Assembly (NCBI RefSeq): GCF_000499785.1
Contig: NZ_HG726020.1
Location: forward strand, 434,001-498,000
Length of the DNA stretch: 64,000 nucleotides
Direction: 5' to 3'
Origin: Bacteroides neonati
GTDB lineage: Bacteria > Bacteroidota > Bacteroidia > Bacteroidales > Bacteroidaceae
Made by a program: the position numbers and the translations under genes. The notes beneath the pieces are model-generated. The model worked only from the letters and a program-made list of their open reading frames with translations, was not told the DNA's origin and did no database searches. This document shows, one piece after another, positions 27,970-35,158 of this stretch. The stretch's first letter is position 1, and the number at the start of each line of letters is the position of its first letter.

Positions 27970-27987
27970 GTTTAAACAGTATTTAAA
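27970..27987. repeat. Dispersed GTTTAAAC-type motif
   Basis: GTTTAAACAGTATTTAAA lies between the tape-measure stop and the gpG start, touching the start region of the latter. It is one member of a motif found at several prophage gene boundaries. Confidence 0.5.
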
Positions 27988-27988
27988 G

Positions 27989-28525
27989 ATGGATAACCAA
28001 CTAAAAGACTTTAACCGTATATGCTTGAATATAGAGCGAGCCGTTCAGCGAATTCCGGCCAAGGCGGCAAAAAAGGCCGTCGAGTTTTCTAAAGAGCGCT
28101 TTATCAAAAAGAACTGGGTTGACAGGCAAGAAAAGCCGTGGGTTAAAACCAAAAAGAAAGGAGGCTCCACCCTTATCAAGAGTGGGCGCCTCAAAGGAAG
28201 CATTCATGATCTTCACATCGGTATCAATTATGCCATTATTGGTACCGATGTACCTTATGCACGTGCACACAACGATAGCGGTACCTTTTCCGGGACGGAA
28301 ACCGTACGCACTCATGAACGCAGCTCCCACAAGCGAAAAGCGCATAAAACCCGCTCCGGACAACGAATTAAAGCCACTACCGTTCGCGCCCATGTCGTTA
28401 GAAGCCACAAGCGTAAATATAAGCGCACATTCATTCAACGACAGTTCATCGGGCGCTCTCAGTATCTTGTCGATCAACTAACCGGCATGATGACCAGTGA
28501 AATAGAGAAAGCTATTCAGTTATAG
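27989..28525 (+). CDS. Phage virion morphogenesis protein (Mu gpG/tail-completion like)
   Basis: A basic 178-residue protein with the phage virion morphogenesis pattern: an N-terminal helix, FSKERFIKKNWVDRQEKPW, a middle part with GRLKGSIH and GTDVPYARAHNDSG, and a C-terminal RQFIGRSQYLVDQL. In Mu-like phages this protein acts in head-tail joining or tail completion. It is 24 bp after the tape measure and ends in a 14-bp convergent overlap with the mom-like gene. The stretch rich in His, Arg and Lys (residues 105-150) is longer than usual. Confidence 0.8.
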   Translation: MDNQLKDFNRICLNIERAVQRIPAKAAKKAVEFSKERFIKKNWVDRQEKPWVKTKKKGGSTLIKSGRLKGSIHDLHIGINYAIIGTDVPYARAHNDSGTFSGTETVRTHERSSHKRKAHKTRSGQRIKATTVRAHVVRSHKRKYKRTFIQRQFIGRSQYLVDQLTGMMTSEIEKAIQL

Positions 28526-29249
28526 ACTCAATCATACCGATAAGCCTTTTCTTAATCTTTTGTATATCTCGTTCCCAGATCACCTCATCCATTCCCCGAT
28601 GATATTCTGGGTATGGCTTTTCTTCCTTATAAAACTTGAACTTTTTATCCAATGAATAAACATACCGATATGTCCGTACCGTATATATTTTAAATTCCTT
28701 TAGCAAGTATGCTATATTATTGCGTACATACCCAGCCGGGCTCGTTGTGTTTGTAAAGAGCTGCTCATGTACAACCTCACCTGTTCTCTGATTTACTAAA
28801 AAACGTGTATAGTGAAATCCATAATACCGAAAATTTGCCGCCTTGTAAATCGTCCCACACCCAAGTCTCCCATCAGCAAAACTCTGTATTGCTACGCAGT
28901 TTTTATCCAACTTTCGTAACAACTTAATTGAAGCCGCAATAAGAAGTGTCTCTGCATTCTTTCCCAATTCATCATCAATCCACATTCTGTTTAACTCGCA
29001 CATCCACGCTTCGGGGTTAGGATGAGAGAACAACTTTGCTCTGGGATTTTTCATATACCCATACACGGCTACTCCCAAACACCTGTCATCTCCTCTTTTA
29101 AATATTCCGAAGTTATACTTCCCGAACCCTCCATTGTTCCATTTGTGAGAATAGTGATTCTTCACAATCATTTCTTTTGCTAACTCTTTGCTAACTTGTT
29201 TAATCACTAGCTCTCCCATAAGTGAACTATTTCTAATAATCTCATCCAT
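28512..29249 (-). CDS. mom: Mom-like DNA-modification protein
   Basis: A 245-residue GNAT-fold protein with hallmarks of the Mu Mom family: IVKNHYSHKW near the N-terminus, YNFGIFKRG, ELNRMWIDDELGKNAETLLI, IQSFADGRLGCGTIYKAANFRYYGFHY. Mom converts adenine in phage DNA to a carbamoylmethyl derivative and so blocks host restriction. As in Mu it is the last leftward gene at the end opposite the repressor. No Com-like zinc-finger gene lies directly upstream, so control differs from Mu. A 98-nt inverted repeat carrying a -7 box lies just upstream. ATG 29249 is used; the ATG encoding residue 11 is an alternative. Confidence 0.85.
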   Translation of the reverse strand: MDEIIRNSSLMGELVIKQVSKELAKEMIVKNHYSHKWNNGGFGKYNFGIFKRGDDRCLGVAVYGYMKNPRAKLFSHPNPEAWMCELNRMWIDDELGKNAETLLIAASIKLLRKLDKNCVAIQSFADGRLGCGTIYKAANFRYYGFHYTRFLVNQRTGEVVHEQLFTNTTSPAGYVRNNIAYLLKEFKIYTVRTYRYVYSLDKKFKFYKEEKPYPEYHRGMDEVIWERDIQKIKKRLIGMIESITE

Positions 29250-29288
29250 ATTATTATTATTTTTAATTATTATGCCTACCTTTGCAGC

Positions 29289-29386
29289 TCGACCACATAC
29301 TACAAAGATACGCCAACACGTAACCCCAAGGCATTAAAGCCCTCGGTTGTGCGTGTTGGCGCATCTTTGTGTTAGTATGTGGTCGA
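29289..29386. repeat. Long inverted repeat upstream of the mom-like gene
   Basis: Arms at 29289-29320 and 29352-29386 pair over about 31 bp with a 3-nt bulge and one mismatch (outer part TCGACCACATACTA, inner part CGCCAACACG). The loop at 29321-29351 can pair further. The left arm holds TATCTTTG on the minus strand (29303-29310), a good -7 box facing mom; the right arm holds its inverted counterpart CATCTTTG. The repeat may fold as RNA or DNA to control mom. Confidence 0.8.
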
Positions 29387-29397
29387 AAACTACTAAC

Positions 29398-29417
29398 GAG
29401 CCGGGGGCTTTCTTTTT
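29398..29417 (+). terminator. Possible plus-strand terminator
   Basis: AGCC-GGG-GGCT forms a short GC stem followed by TTTCTTTTT. A plus-strand RNA started in the right arm of the neighbouring inverted repeat would end here after only about 40-50 nt, so a small RNA is conceivable. The stem is short, so this is tentative. Confidence 0.4.
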
Positions 29418-29446
29418 ACACTCGCCTCCGAATAAGTGTTTCCGTT

Positions 29447-29755
29447 TTAATAGAGCCAGGCAAACTTGCGGCGCTCGTTCAAATACCTATCATTGTTTTC
29501 GTTATCATAGGCTTCCCTCTCAAATGATATGCTACGATAAGCATTACCCTTCATAAACAGGCGTACAATCCATTCCAGTACGTACCACAGGTAAAAAAAC
29601 ACGTAAAGCAGTTCTTTCATTTGAGCCGTATGTATTTGCTCATGATTCAGCGTTTTCTTGTCTATCTTAGCCTCTTTACGCGCAAATAGCACTCCACATA
29701 CATTCATTGCTCTAAACCCTTTAAATGGGATAAATCTGTTTCTAATTACTTTCAT
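29447..29755 (-). CDS. Small membrane-tethered zincin-like protein
   Basis: A 102-residue protein with the zinc-peptidase motif HEQIH (in TLNHEQIHTAQ) and a downstream FEREAYDNE that could supply the third metal ligand. A membrane segment (LLYVFFYLWYVLEWIVRLF) lies between them. Function is unknown; from general recollection similar small proteins occur in Bacteroides genomes, so it may be phage cargo rather than a virion gene. It lies between the BACON protein and the mom region and has a C-terminal aromatic-basic tail. Confidence 0.6.
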   Translation of the reverse strand: MKVIRNRFIPFKGFRAMNVCGVLFARKEAKIDKKTLNHEQIHTAQMKELLYVFFYLWYVLEWIVRLFMKGNAYRSISFEREAYDNENNDRYLNERRKFAWLY

Positions 29756-29828
29756 TTTACTTCATTTATTTAAAAGAGTGGCACTCGATTGCCTCCTTTA
29801 GTAATAGTCGAACGCCCTTTGGGTTTTT

Positions 29829-30458
29829 CTATGAAACCGTCCAACTGTCGTTAGAGGTGATGGCGACAGGCTGCGCTGTCCCTGCATTAACTAACGATAG
29901 AGAGGACTTATCTACACTTAAAGTGGACTTCCCTGCTTTTACGGTAAAGGAACAATCTTTTGATACACCGGAATCATCCGTCACTCGAAATTTAAAAGGT
30001 ACATCTACAGCAAATGGTGATGCTGGTGCAGTCAGTGTTGCCACAAAACTATATACGGCAGAGGCACCGGGATCACCCGCAATTAGAGTATTTTTTGTAA
30101 TGGAAACACTATTCACTTTTACGACTACCGGATACCCATTTTCATCAATCGCAACAATCTGTCCATTGATGAATGGTCCTAGTGTCCAATTTAGTTTTGA
30201 ACTGTTTGAGGTCCCGTTTATCGTTACGACTCCACCCTCTTTGGGGATATCTGGCTTCGTTGCGTCCATTGTTGTAGCAACTGCTGCTGCTGCTTGGTTT
30301 ACTGCGATACTTGCAGATGGTCTTTCTCCATTTGCCGCTTGTACCGTTACCGAGGTAGTACGAGCCGCTCTTCCCGTGTGTGCTGTTGCACTGATATTGA
30401 TTGTTCCGTTCTCTTTACCTGAGGTTGGTGTAACGGTACACCATGCTGCTTTTGCCAT
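29829..30458 (-). CDS. BACON-domain phage surface protein, likely frameshifted at its C-terminus
   Basis: A 209-residue protein. Residues 1-60 and about 180-209 look like BACON modules (WCTVTPTSGKENGTINISA ... ASIAVNQA; later LSVDKSSLSLVNAGTAQPVAI, SNDSWTVS), common in phage adhesins that bind gut glycans. A middle Ig-like part (DIPKEGGVVTINGTSN to CSFTVKAG) separates them. The frame ends abruptly after SNDSWTVS, where a BACON module would continue. In the -1 frame the sequence continues as IEKPKGRSTITKGGNRVPLF and ends TAA at 29772, which looks coded. Either a frameshift mutation or a programmed shift is possible. It is the last structural gene, the tail-fibre position. Confidence 0.65.
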   Translation of the reverse strand: MAKAAWCTVTPTSGKENGTINISATAHTGRAARTTSVTVQAANGERPSASIAVNQAAAAVATTMDATKPDIPKEGGVVTINGTSNSSKLNWTLGPFINGQIVAIDENGYPVVVKVNSVSITKNTLIAGDPGASAVYSFVATLTAPASPFAVDVPFKFRVTDDSGVSKDCSFTVKAGKSTLSVDKSSLSLVNAGTAQPVAITSNDSWTVS

Positions 30459-30581
30459 ATTATTCTTTGTTTAAAATACTTGTTATCTACTATTTATCTA
30501 TACTGTTTATCGTACCCTATTGCGGCTCTGTGTCCTAAGTCCGAAGAGCTATACCATGATGCTTTTATCCTGTATTATCCA

Positions 30582-30821
30582 TCACGTAACCTCCCATGTT
30601 TTACTCATTGTTCTCACTCCGATTACTGCACCTCCGCCCTCTGCCGGGACTTCAATGGCGCTGATATAGGTAAGTCCCATAAACTCCTCAAGCTTGGCAC
30701 TGAGAGCATCCAGTTCGGTAACCGTATCAACCATCACTCCGCCAACACGGTCAGCCGTATTTGCACCGTCTATCGTCTCCTCCCTGATCTGTTCAGCCCG
30801 TTTCTTTAATTCTGCACTCAT
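30582..30821 (-). CDS. Small phage tail/baseplate-region protein, unknown
   Basis: 79 residues, mostly helical (MSAELKKRAEQIREETIDGANTADRVGGVMVDTVTELDAL is typical of fibre-attachment segments), then a short beta tail with GGGAVIGVRTMSKTWEVT. Similar N-termini occur in baseplate or fibre proteins of Bacteroides phages, by general recollection. The 120 bp after it (30459-30581) hold no convincing gene. Confidence 0.55.
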   Translation of the reverse strand: MSAELKKRAEQIREETIDGANTADRVGGVMVDTVTELDALSAKLEEFMGLTYISAIEVPAEGGGAVIGVRTMSKTWEVT

Positions 30822-30834
30822 ATCCGGTCTATTA

Positions 30835-31110
30835 TTAGATAGGACAAGCCGTCAGGTTCTTCCTGTATGCTTCGTCCGTGTTTACTTTTACCCCGACCTC
30901 TGCGTTTTCAACATACTGTACAAACGCTTTAAGTCGCTTCTCATAGTGAGTTAACCCCATTGTAGCCACCTCTTCCTTCCTGATGGCAGAGAATGTTCCA
31001 AACTCACCTGTTAGTCGGTATATACGCGGATAACCCTCCACATCCGCCCCACTTACTCTGCGTGAAACGGTGAGCTCATAAGCTCGCTCCATCCCTGTAT
31101 TACTACTCAT
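30835..31110 (-). CDS. Small phage protein, unknown
   Basis: 91 residues, no recognised domain. Beta-rich first half (ERAYELTVSRRVSGADVEGY) and helical second half. It starts with a 4-bp overlap with the stop of the upstream tail gene, so it is translated with the baseplate genes and is probably a tail component. Confidence 0.55.
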   Translation of the reverse strand: MSSNTGMERAYELTVSRRVSGADVEGYPRIYRLTGEFGTFSAIRKEEVATMGLTHYEKRLKAFVQYVENAEVGVKVNTDEAYRKNLTACPI

Positions 31111-31862
31111 TCTACGTCAACTATTTTTAATTTATAATTGTAAACCGTATCAAACGCAGGCGATACACTTTCATTCTCATGCCTATCAATTACCCACGTA
31201 TCCACCACATGGGAGCTATATCCTGCCTTGAGTGTATATGTCGCTTTTAAGGCTCCCTGTTGATGTTGATTGAGTAGATACACATCCGATCTGATATCCA
31301 AATCCGTTTGCACAGGATACTCTGCGGCAAACCTCATTTTCTTTATGATCTTAGCTCCCCAACTCTCATCATACTGCCAGTAGTAGGTAATTGTGATCGT
31401 ATTCACGGCTTCCGGCTTATTGAGTTCACAGACCCATTTCGACCACCCGAACCTCAGAGGATTATCCTCGCACACATAGCTACTCCACGTGCAATTAAAT
31501 GCTACCTCTTTGTTCTCGTACGCATACGACTTCCCTGCAAGCTTATACCTATCCAGCAAGGCAAATAACTGCCGCTCCTTGTCTGTGTCCGTGAAAGCCG
31601 TTTGTATGATGAAGTCCACAGGCTTCCCGTCTCCTTCCAATATCTCAATCATGATGCCAAGTTCATCAAACACCGTTCGCTTGATCATGCATACCTGCGG
31701 GCTGCCTCCGGCTTTTGCGCGCATACGCTTTCTCCATCGGGCAAACTCCGCATACGTCCCCTCTATCGGACGACATAAAACAAAGCTTAAGGCTCGCATC
31801 CTTGGCATTCGCAGCCTCATAGGAAGCATCTCCGTTACCCATTTCCTCCAGTCTACATTCAT
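31107..31862 (-). CDS. Tail protein in the gp48-like position
   Basis: 251 residues, not matched by motif to a named family. It follows the gpJ-like baseplate gene by 3 bp, the position of Mu gp48. The N-terminus is short and basic (MNVDWRKWVTEMLPMRLRMPRMRAL), which fits a baseplate-binding end; residues 60-251 look beta-rich (FNCTWSSYVCEDNPLRFGW, AFDTVYNYKLKIVDVE), as in fibre-connecting proteins. Role inferred from gene order only. Confidence 0.55.
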   Translation of the reverse strand: MNVDWRKWVTEMLPMRLRMPRMRALSFVLCRPIEGTYAEFARWRKRMRAKAGGSPQVCMIKRTVFDELGIMIEILEGDGKPVDFIIQTAFTDTDKERQLFALLDRYKLAGKSYAYENKEVAFNCTWSSYVCEDNPLRFGWSKWVCELNKPEAVNTITITYYWQYDESWGAKIIKKMRFAAEYPVQTDLDIRSDVYLLNQHQQGALKATYTLKAGYSSHVVDTWVIDRHENESVSPAFDTVYNYKLKIVDVE

Positions 31863-31865
31863 GCC

Positions 31866-32702
31866 TTAATCTATTGAGTAAATAATATCAGCCGCATTCT
31901 TCTCGTACACAAACGCACCTGAATCAGCCTCAATCCTGCGTCGGTTCTCTTTTGTTCCTTTCCACGTCGTGCCATCCAGCGTCACATCCCGTACCCCCGG
32001 AGTAGTCTGAATCATATCCACCAGCTTCGATGCATAAAACACACCACCATACTCCAGTGCATTCAAATACTTCTCAATCGTTTCTTCGATGGGCTTTCCA
32101 CCGCCTTCCAGCCTTGTACCCGTACTATCCAGTACCAACGGGTCGTAATAGATATGAAGATGTACACGCAACGTATCCGGCGCCTGGCTCACAAATAAAT
32201 AATGCGTGCCTGCCGCTCCAATCTCCCGCATATAAGCCTCGAACGAGCTTCTCACGTCTCCCGTAATGGGCTGTTTGTTGGCGCCACTGAAATAAACCTT
32301 CAACTTTGTCAGGTTCTCATCCGTCACCTGTCGAATGGCTACATGCTTTATCACGCGCTTCGCTTCATCTTCACTCAGGTAGCGAAACGAATACGTCTTT
32401 TCATCAAAAGCCAAACTATCCCCTTTCTGAAAGGCCAGCGCCTTGGCGTAATACCAAGGCTGAGAAGTCACATACGATTCATCAATGCGCTGCTGAGTCT
32501 CTTCCCTGAATGCATCCCATATCCTCTCCAGCAACCAGATGGCGGACGCCACCACATAGATCAGGGTTGCCTCAATGCTTACTTTCGAGAACTGCTCCTC
32601 AAATGTCCGCCCCGGCACCAACCCATAAGCCTCCTGTATCGTTGCGTCCGCCACCAGTGCCTGCTTCATTCCTTTGCCTATCTCCTCAATCGTTCGTGCC
32701 AT
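31866..32702 (-). CDS. Baseplate J-like protein (Mu gp47 type)
   Basis: 278 residues. The N-terminal helix SKVSIEATLIYVVASAIWLLERIWDAF and the repeat pattern IRQVTDENLTKLKVYFSG / DTLRVHLHIYYDPLVLDSTG / VRDVTLDGTTWKG are those of baseplate J proteins, which form the outer wedge of contractile tails. It overlaps nothing and is 2 bp after the LysM-like gene, in the normal baseplate order. Confidence 0.75.
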   Translation of the reverse strand: MARTIEEIGKGMKQALVADATIQEAYGLVPGRTFEEQFSKVSIEATLIYVVASAIWLLERIWDAFREETQQRIDESYVTSQPWYYAKALAFQKGDSLAFDEKTYSFRYLSEDEAKRVIKHVAIRQVTDENLTKLKVYFSGANKQPITGDVRSSFEAYMREIGAAGTHYLFVSQAPDTLRVHLHIYYDPLVLDSTGTRLEGGGKPIEETIEKYLNALEYGGVFYASKLVDMIQTTPGVRDVTLDGTTWKGTKENRRRIEADSGAFVYEKNAADIIYSID

Positions 32703-32704
32703 AT

Positions 32705-32977
32705 TTAACTAAATGTAGAATCAAAACTTTTGCCAAAAACGCCGCCGCCATTTACTTTATGCAGCGTCGCCGGACAAATTCCATTCACCCCATAATGCTT
32801 TGTTATCCCCTTATCCAGCACCCCGGTGGCGGTATAATGCAGCACCTGTCCCGGCATCAGTTCATCCGTCACATTCAACCCATTCTCCTTTGCCAGAATA
32901 AACACTCCTTCAACTCCACCATACACCTGTATGGCAATGTCTGCTAATGTTTGGTTAGATAACACCCGCACCTTCAT
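32705..32977 (-). CDS. LysM-like tail protein
   Basis: 90 residues. The first 55 resemble a LysM or tail-X module (MKVRVLSNQTLADIAIQVYGG ... NGLNVTDELMPGQVLHY), which binds peptidoglycan or joins tail parts. The C-terminal 35 residues are specific to this protein. Its ATG overlaps the spanin stop codon (4 bp). Confidence 0.6.
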   Translation of the reverse strand: MKVRVLSNQTLADIAIQVYGGVEGVFILAKENGLNVTDELMPGQVLHYTATGVLDKGITKHYGVNGICPATLHKVNGGGVFGKSFDSTFS

Positions 32978-33495
32978 CGCTCACCTTTCTTTACTTTATA
33001 CAAGAACCAGATACCCGCACCGACTACTGCCAGCCAGGCCATGCAGCCCGAAGTGTAGAAGAAGTCTCCCGCAAAGCGTTTTTTCTCCTTTACTGTCTGT
33101 ATCTTCGTATTCCTATCCTTGTACACTGTGTCTATTTTCGCCACAAACACTGTGTCCGTTTTCTCGATCTCTATAAACACGTATTTCACCACAGAGGGGA
33201 TACTATCCTTGTTCTCGATTGAATGATGGAGCCGTCCGCCCCTGATTGCTGCATCACTCTTTGCATACGATGTTTCTAAATGAGAAACGCTATCTGCCAC
33301 GTTACTGCTTTTCTCCAGCAAACCCTTTACCATCACCATACTATCCCGGTAAACCTCCATTCGCTTCTCATAGCGTGCAATCCGCTCGCGAAGTTCGCTT
33401 ACCAGCTTGGTGTAATCCGTTTGCTCTGTACTAACCTTCTTGGTAGAGCACGCTGTCAGCAATACCAGCGTGCATATTACTACTACGCGTCTCAT
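32974..33495 (-). CDS. Unimolecular spanin-like lysis lipoprotein
   Basis: 173 residues starting at ATG 33495, which overlaps the amidase stop by 4 bp. A lipoprotein signal (VVICTLVLLTACSTKK) anchors one end in the outer membrane. The periplasmic part is largely charged helix (TKLVSELRERIARYEKRMEVY). The C-terminal segment MAWLAVVGAGIWFLYKVKK is a membrane span followed by positive charges, placing the other end in the inner membrane. That two-anchor design is that of u-spanins, which disrupt the outer membrane at the end of lysis. A longer upstream frame to 33570 overlaps the amidase and lacks a signal peptide. Confidence 0.72.
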   Translation of the reverse strand: MRRVVVICTLVLLTACSTKKVSTEQTDYTKLVSELRERIARYEKRMEVYRDSMVMVKGLLEKSSNVADSVSHLETSYAKSDAAIRGGRLHHSIENKDSIPSVVKYVFIEIEKTDTVFVAKIDTVYKDRNTKIQTVKEKKRFAGDFFYTSGCMAWLAVVGAGIWFLYKVKKGER

Positions 33496-33989
33496 GGCTT
33501 TACAATTACAGTGGGTAACCAAGCCGGATATTCGGCTTTCACATCGAAGCAGGGGCACTCTTTCAGCCATTCGCTTTGCTCGACCACTCCATTCCTGTTC
33601 TTGTCCGGGCTCGTATCCCGATGCCCCAGCACATCCAGTATTTCATGACGTGAAGCGATATCCTGCACCAACCGTGCCATAGCCTCCTTTTGTGCAGGTG
33701 TGCGTGTATCGGTCGCCCGCCCGTTGGCATCGAGACCACCCTCGTAGCAAATTCCAATTGACATACGGTTATAACTAACCTTCATTCCCGGAACCATGCA
33801 GTTGTTATGCGCTCCGACTTCATTCTCCGCCCGCATAGGAATCACCCGCCCGTCTTTGCGGATGTAGTAGTGATATCCCCATTTTCCAAACCCACGGGCT
33901 ACATGCGCCTCGTTTATCTGTTTCTCCGTAAAATCCCTGTCCCCGCGTGTTGCCGAACAGTGAATCACAATGTAACTCGGTTTATTCAT
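33492..33989 (-). CDS. Endolysin: N-acetylmuramoyl-L-alanine amidase
   Basis: 165 residues of Amidase_2 (T7 lysozyme-like) fold. Zinc-ligand candidates are His10 (SYIVIHCSAT), His123 (VLGHRDTSPD) and Cys145 (KECPCFDV), and the KWGYHYYI and RMSIGICYEGG segments are conserved. It cuts the amide between muramic acid and the stem peptide during lysis. There is no signal peptide, so it needs the adjacent holin; it overlaps the holin by 8 bp. Confidence 0.88.
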   Translation of the reverse strand: MNKPSYIVIHCSATRGDRDFTEKQINEAHVARGFGKWGYHYYIRKDGRVIPMRAENEVGAHNNCMVPGMKVSYNRMSIGICYEGGLDANGRATDTRTPAQKEAMARLVQDIASRHEILDVLGHRDTSPDKNRNGVVEQSEWLKECPCFDVKAEYPAWLPTVIVKP

Positions 33990-34239
33990 CTTTTAAAATC
34001 TCCTTTTCTTTAAGTTTCTTTTCTATATCGTCCAACCCCTTTTTAAAGGATAGTTTACGGTAATGGTTGAAACCGAACGCTGTGCCGGCAAACGTCGAAA
34101 TTTCACCGTAAGCCACCAATACCGAATTATGTATTTCCCCTGCCGGCTTTACCCAAAAACCGCAAAACAATAATGCCACTCCGCAAACTGTCAGAAATAG
34201 CGCTACCCATAGATGCACACTCAACCTCTCTTTCATCAT
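33982..34239 (-). CDS. Holin-like small membrane protein
   Basis: 85 residues from ATG 34239 (GTG 34245 is an alternative). Two membrane segments are visible (LWVALFLTVCGVALLFCGFWV and VLVAYGEISTFAGTAFGF), then a charged C-terminal tail (KKLKEKEILKDE). Size, topology and position just before the endolysin fit a holin. Confidence 0.68.
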   Translation of the reverse strand: MMKERLSVHLWVALFLTVCGVALLFCGFWVKPAGEIHNSVLVAYGEISTFAGTAFGFNHYRKLSFKKGLDDIEKKLKEKEILKDE

Positions 34240-34254
34240 CCCCACTTTTAATTG

Positions 34255-34566
34255 TCATTCCACATCAATCACCAATTTTCCCGTATCACTTACCTGAACG
34301 TCTGCTTTATAGCCATCGAGCTCCAACTGTGTTTGTATGTCCGCCCGCATCTGTGATACCCGCCCCACGCTTTTCAAATACTGTTCGCCCACCCCAAGTA
34401 CCGGAAATTCTTTAAAATCTCCCCGATTGGAGCCAACGATCAACGCCACATGGTCGTAGTCGCTTTCACCGACCACTAATCCCTGTATGATCAACCCGGC
34501 AGCATCCCGTACCACCTCTACTCTTAAATCGCCTGTCTCATCCATTAAAATCCCGCGTCTACCCAT
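34255..34566 (-). CDS. Baseplate wedge-like small protein (gp46/GpW type)
   Basis: 103 residues between the spike gene and the lysis cassette, the position of Mu gp46. The end segment RADIQTQLELDGYKADVQVSDTGKLVIDVE is typical of small phage baseplate or tail proteins. Assignment rests on order and general pattern. Confidence 0.5.
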   Translation of the reverse strand: MGRRGILMDETGDLRVEVVRDAAGLIIQGLVVGESDYDHVALIVGSNRGDFKEFPVLGVGEQYLKSVGRVSQMRADIQTQLELDGYKADVQVSDTGKLVIDVE

Positions 34567-34570
34567 CGCA

Positions 34571-35158
34571 TTAGTGCTTTACCCGTTCATCCTCATAATC
34601 CCCCTTATCCAGCTTGTCCGCCCCTTTTTGTATTGCAGGGACGCTCACCGGAGCCACCGTTGCCTGCGTTGTCGCACTTCCCTGTGTCGATATCGCCCCC
34701 GGAGGAATGGTATGCGTATGAGCGTTAAAGGCGTCTATCAAAGCGTTTACCTTTTGCGTCAGTTTGGCAATATCAATAAGGCCTCCCAACTTTCCACCGT
34801 TCATCACTACGCCATCTGCCGATACATCCAACGAAACATCTCCCGTTTGAACTACCACCCTGTCGATCTTCGAAGTGGCGAGTATCAACCCTTCAGTGTC
34901 CACTCCCAATAACAGCACCAACACATAGCTTCCCTCGGAGGGAATCACCGTGAAGGAATTCGTTATTTTTTCATCAATCACCGCGTTCAGCCTCACATCG
35001 TTGAGTTCCGGGCTCCCGTCCCGTTCCACCACACAGGTGCCTTCTTTACGATTTACCTCCTTTACAGTCCCCAAGCAGACCCGGCAACCGGCTTCCAGTC
35101 CGCCCGAACGTCTCATCAGTGTTTGTACCATCTCTACAAAAGCCTGTTCTGCTGTCAT
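34571..35158 (-). CDS. Baseplate spike protein (Mu gp45/P2 gpV type)
   Basis: 195 residues: an OB-like N-terminal domain (CLGTVKEVNRKEGTCVVER), a beta segment (VVVQTGDVSLDVSADGVV), a helical linker and NAHTHTIPPG, the H-x-H iron-binding motif of the spike tip. The final 40 residues are Ala/Thr-rich. It starts inside the stop of the hub gene (4-bp overlap). It is the membrane-piercing tip of the contractile tail. Confidence 0.78.
   Translation of the reverse strand: MTAEQAFVEMVQTLMRRSGGLEAGCRVCLGTVKEVNRKEGTCVVERDGSPELNDVRLNAVIDEKITNSFTVIPSEGSYVLVLLLGVDTEGLILATSKIDRVVVQTGDVSLDVSADGVVMNGGKLGGLIDIAKLTQKVNALIDAFNAHTHTIPPGAISTQGSATTQATVAPVSVPAIQKGADKLDKGDYEDERVKH

Noticed and set aside
28001..28477. 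158-codon minus-strand frame opposite the gpG-like gene
   Set aside because: Antisense to a recognised gene and without motif or ribosome-binding support.
29289..29386. Invertible promoter between the arms of the long inverted repeat
   Set aside because: The spacer is only 31 bp and holds no promoter; the -7 boxes are inside the arms, so inversion would change nothing, and no invertase is present.
33496..33570. Longer N-terminus of the spanin-like protein
   Set aside because: It overlaps the amidase gene, lacks a signal peptide and would bury the lipoprotein signal that begins at 33495.
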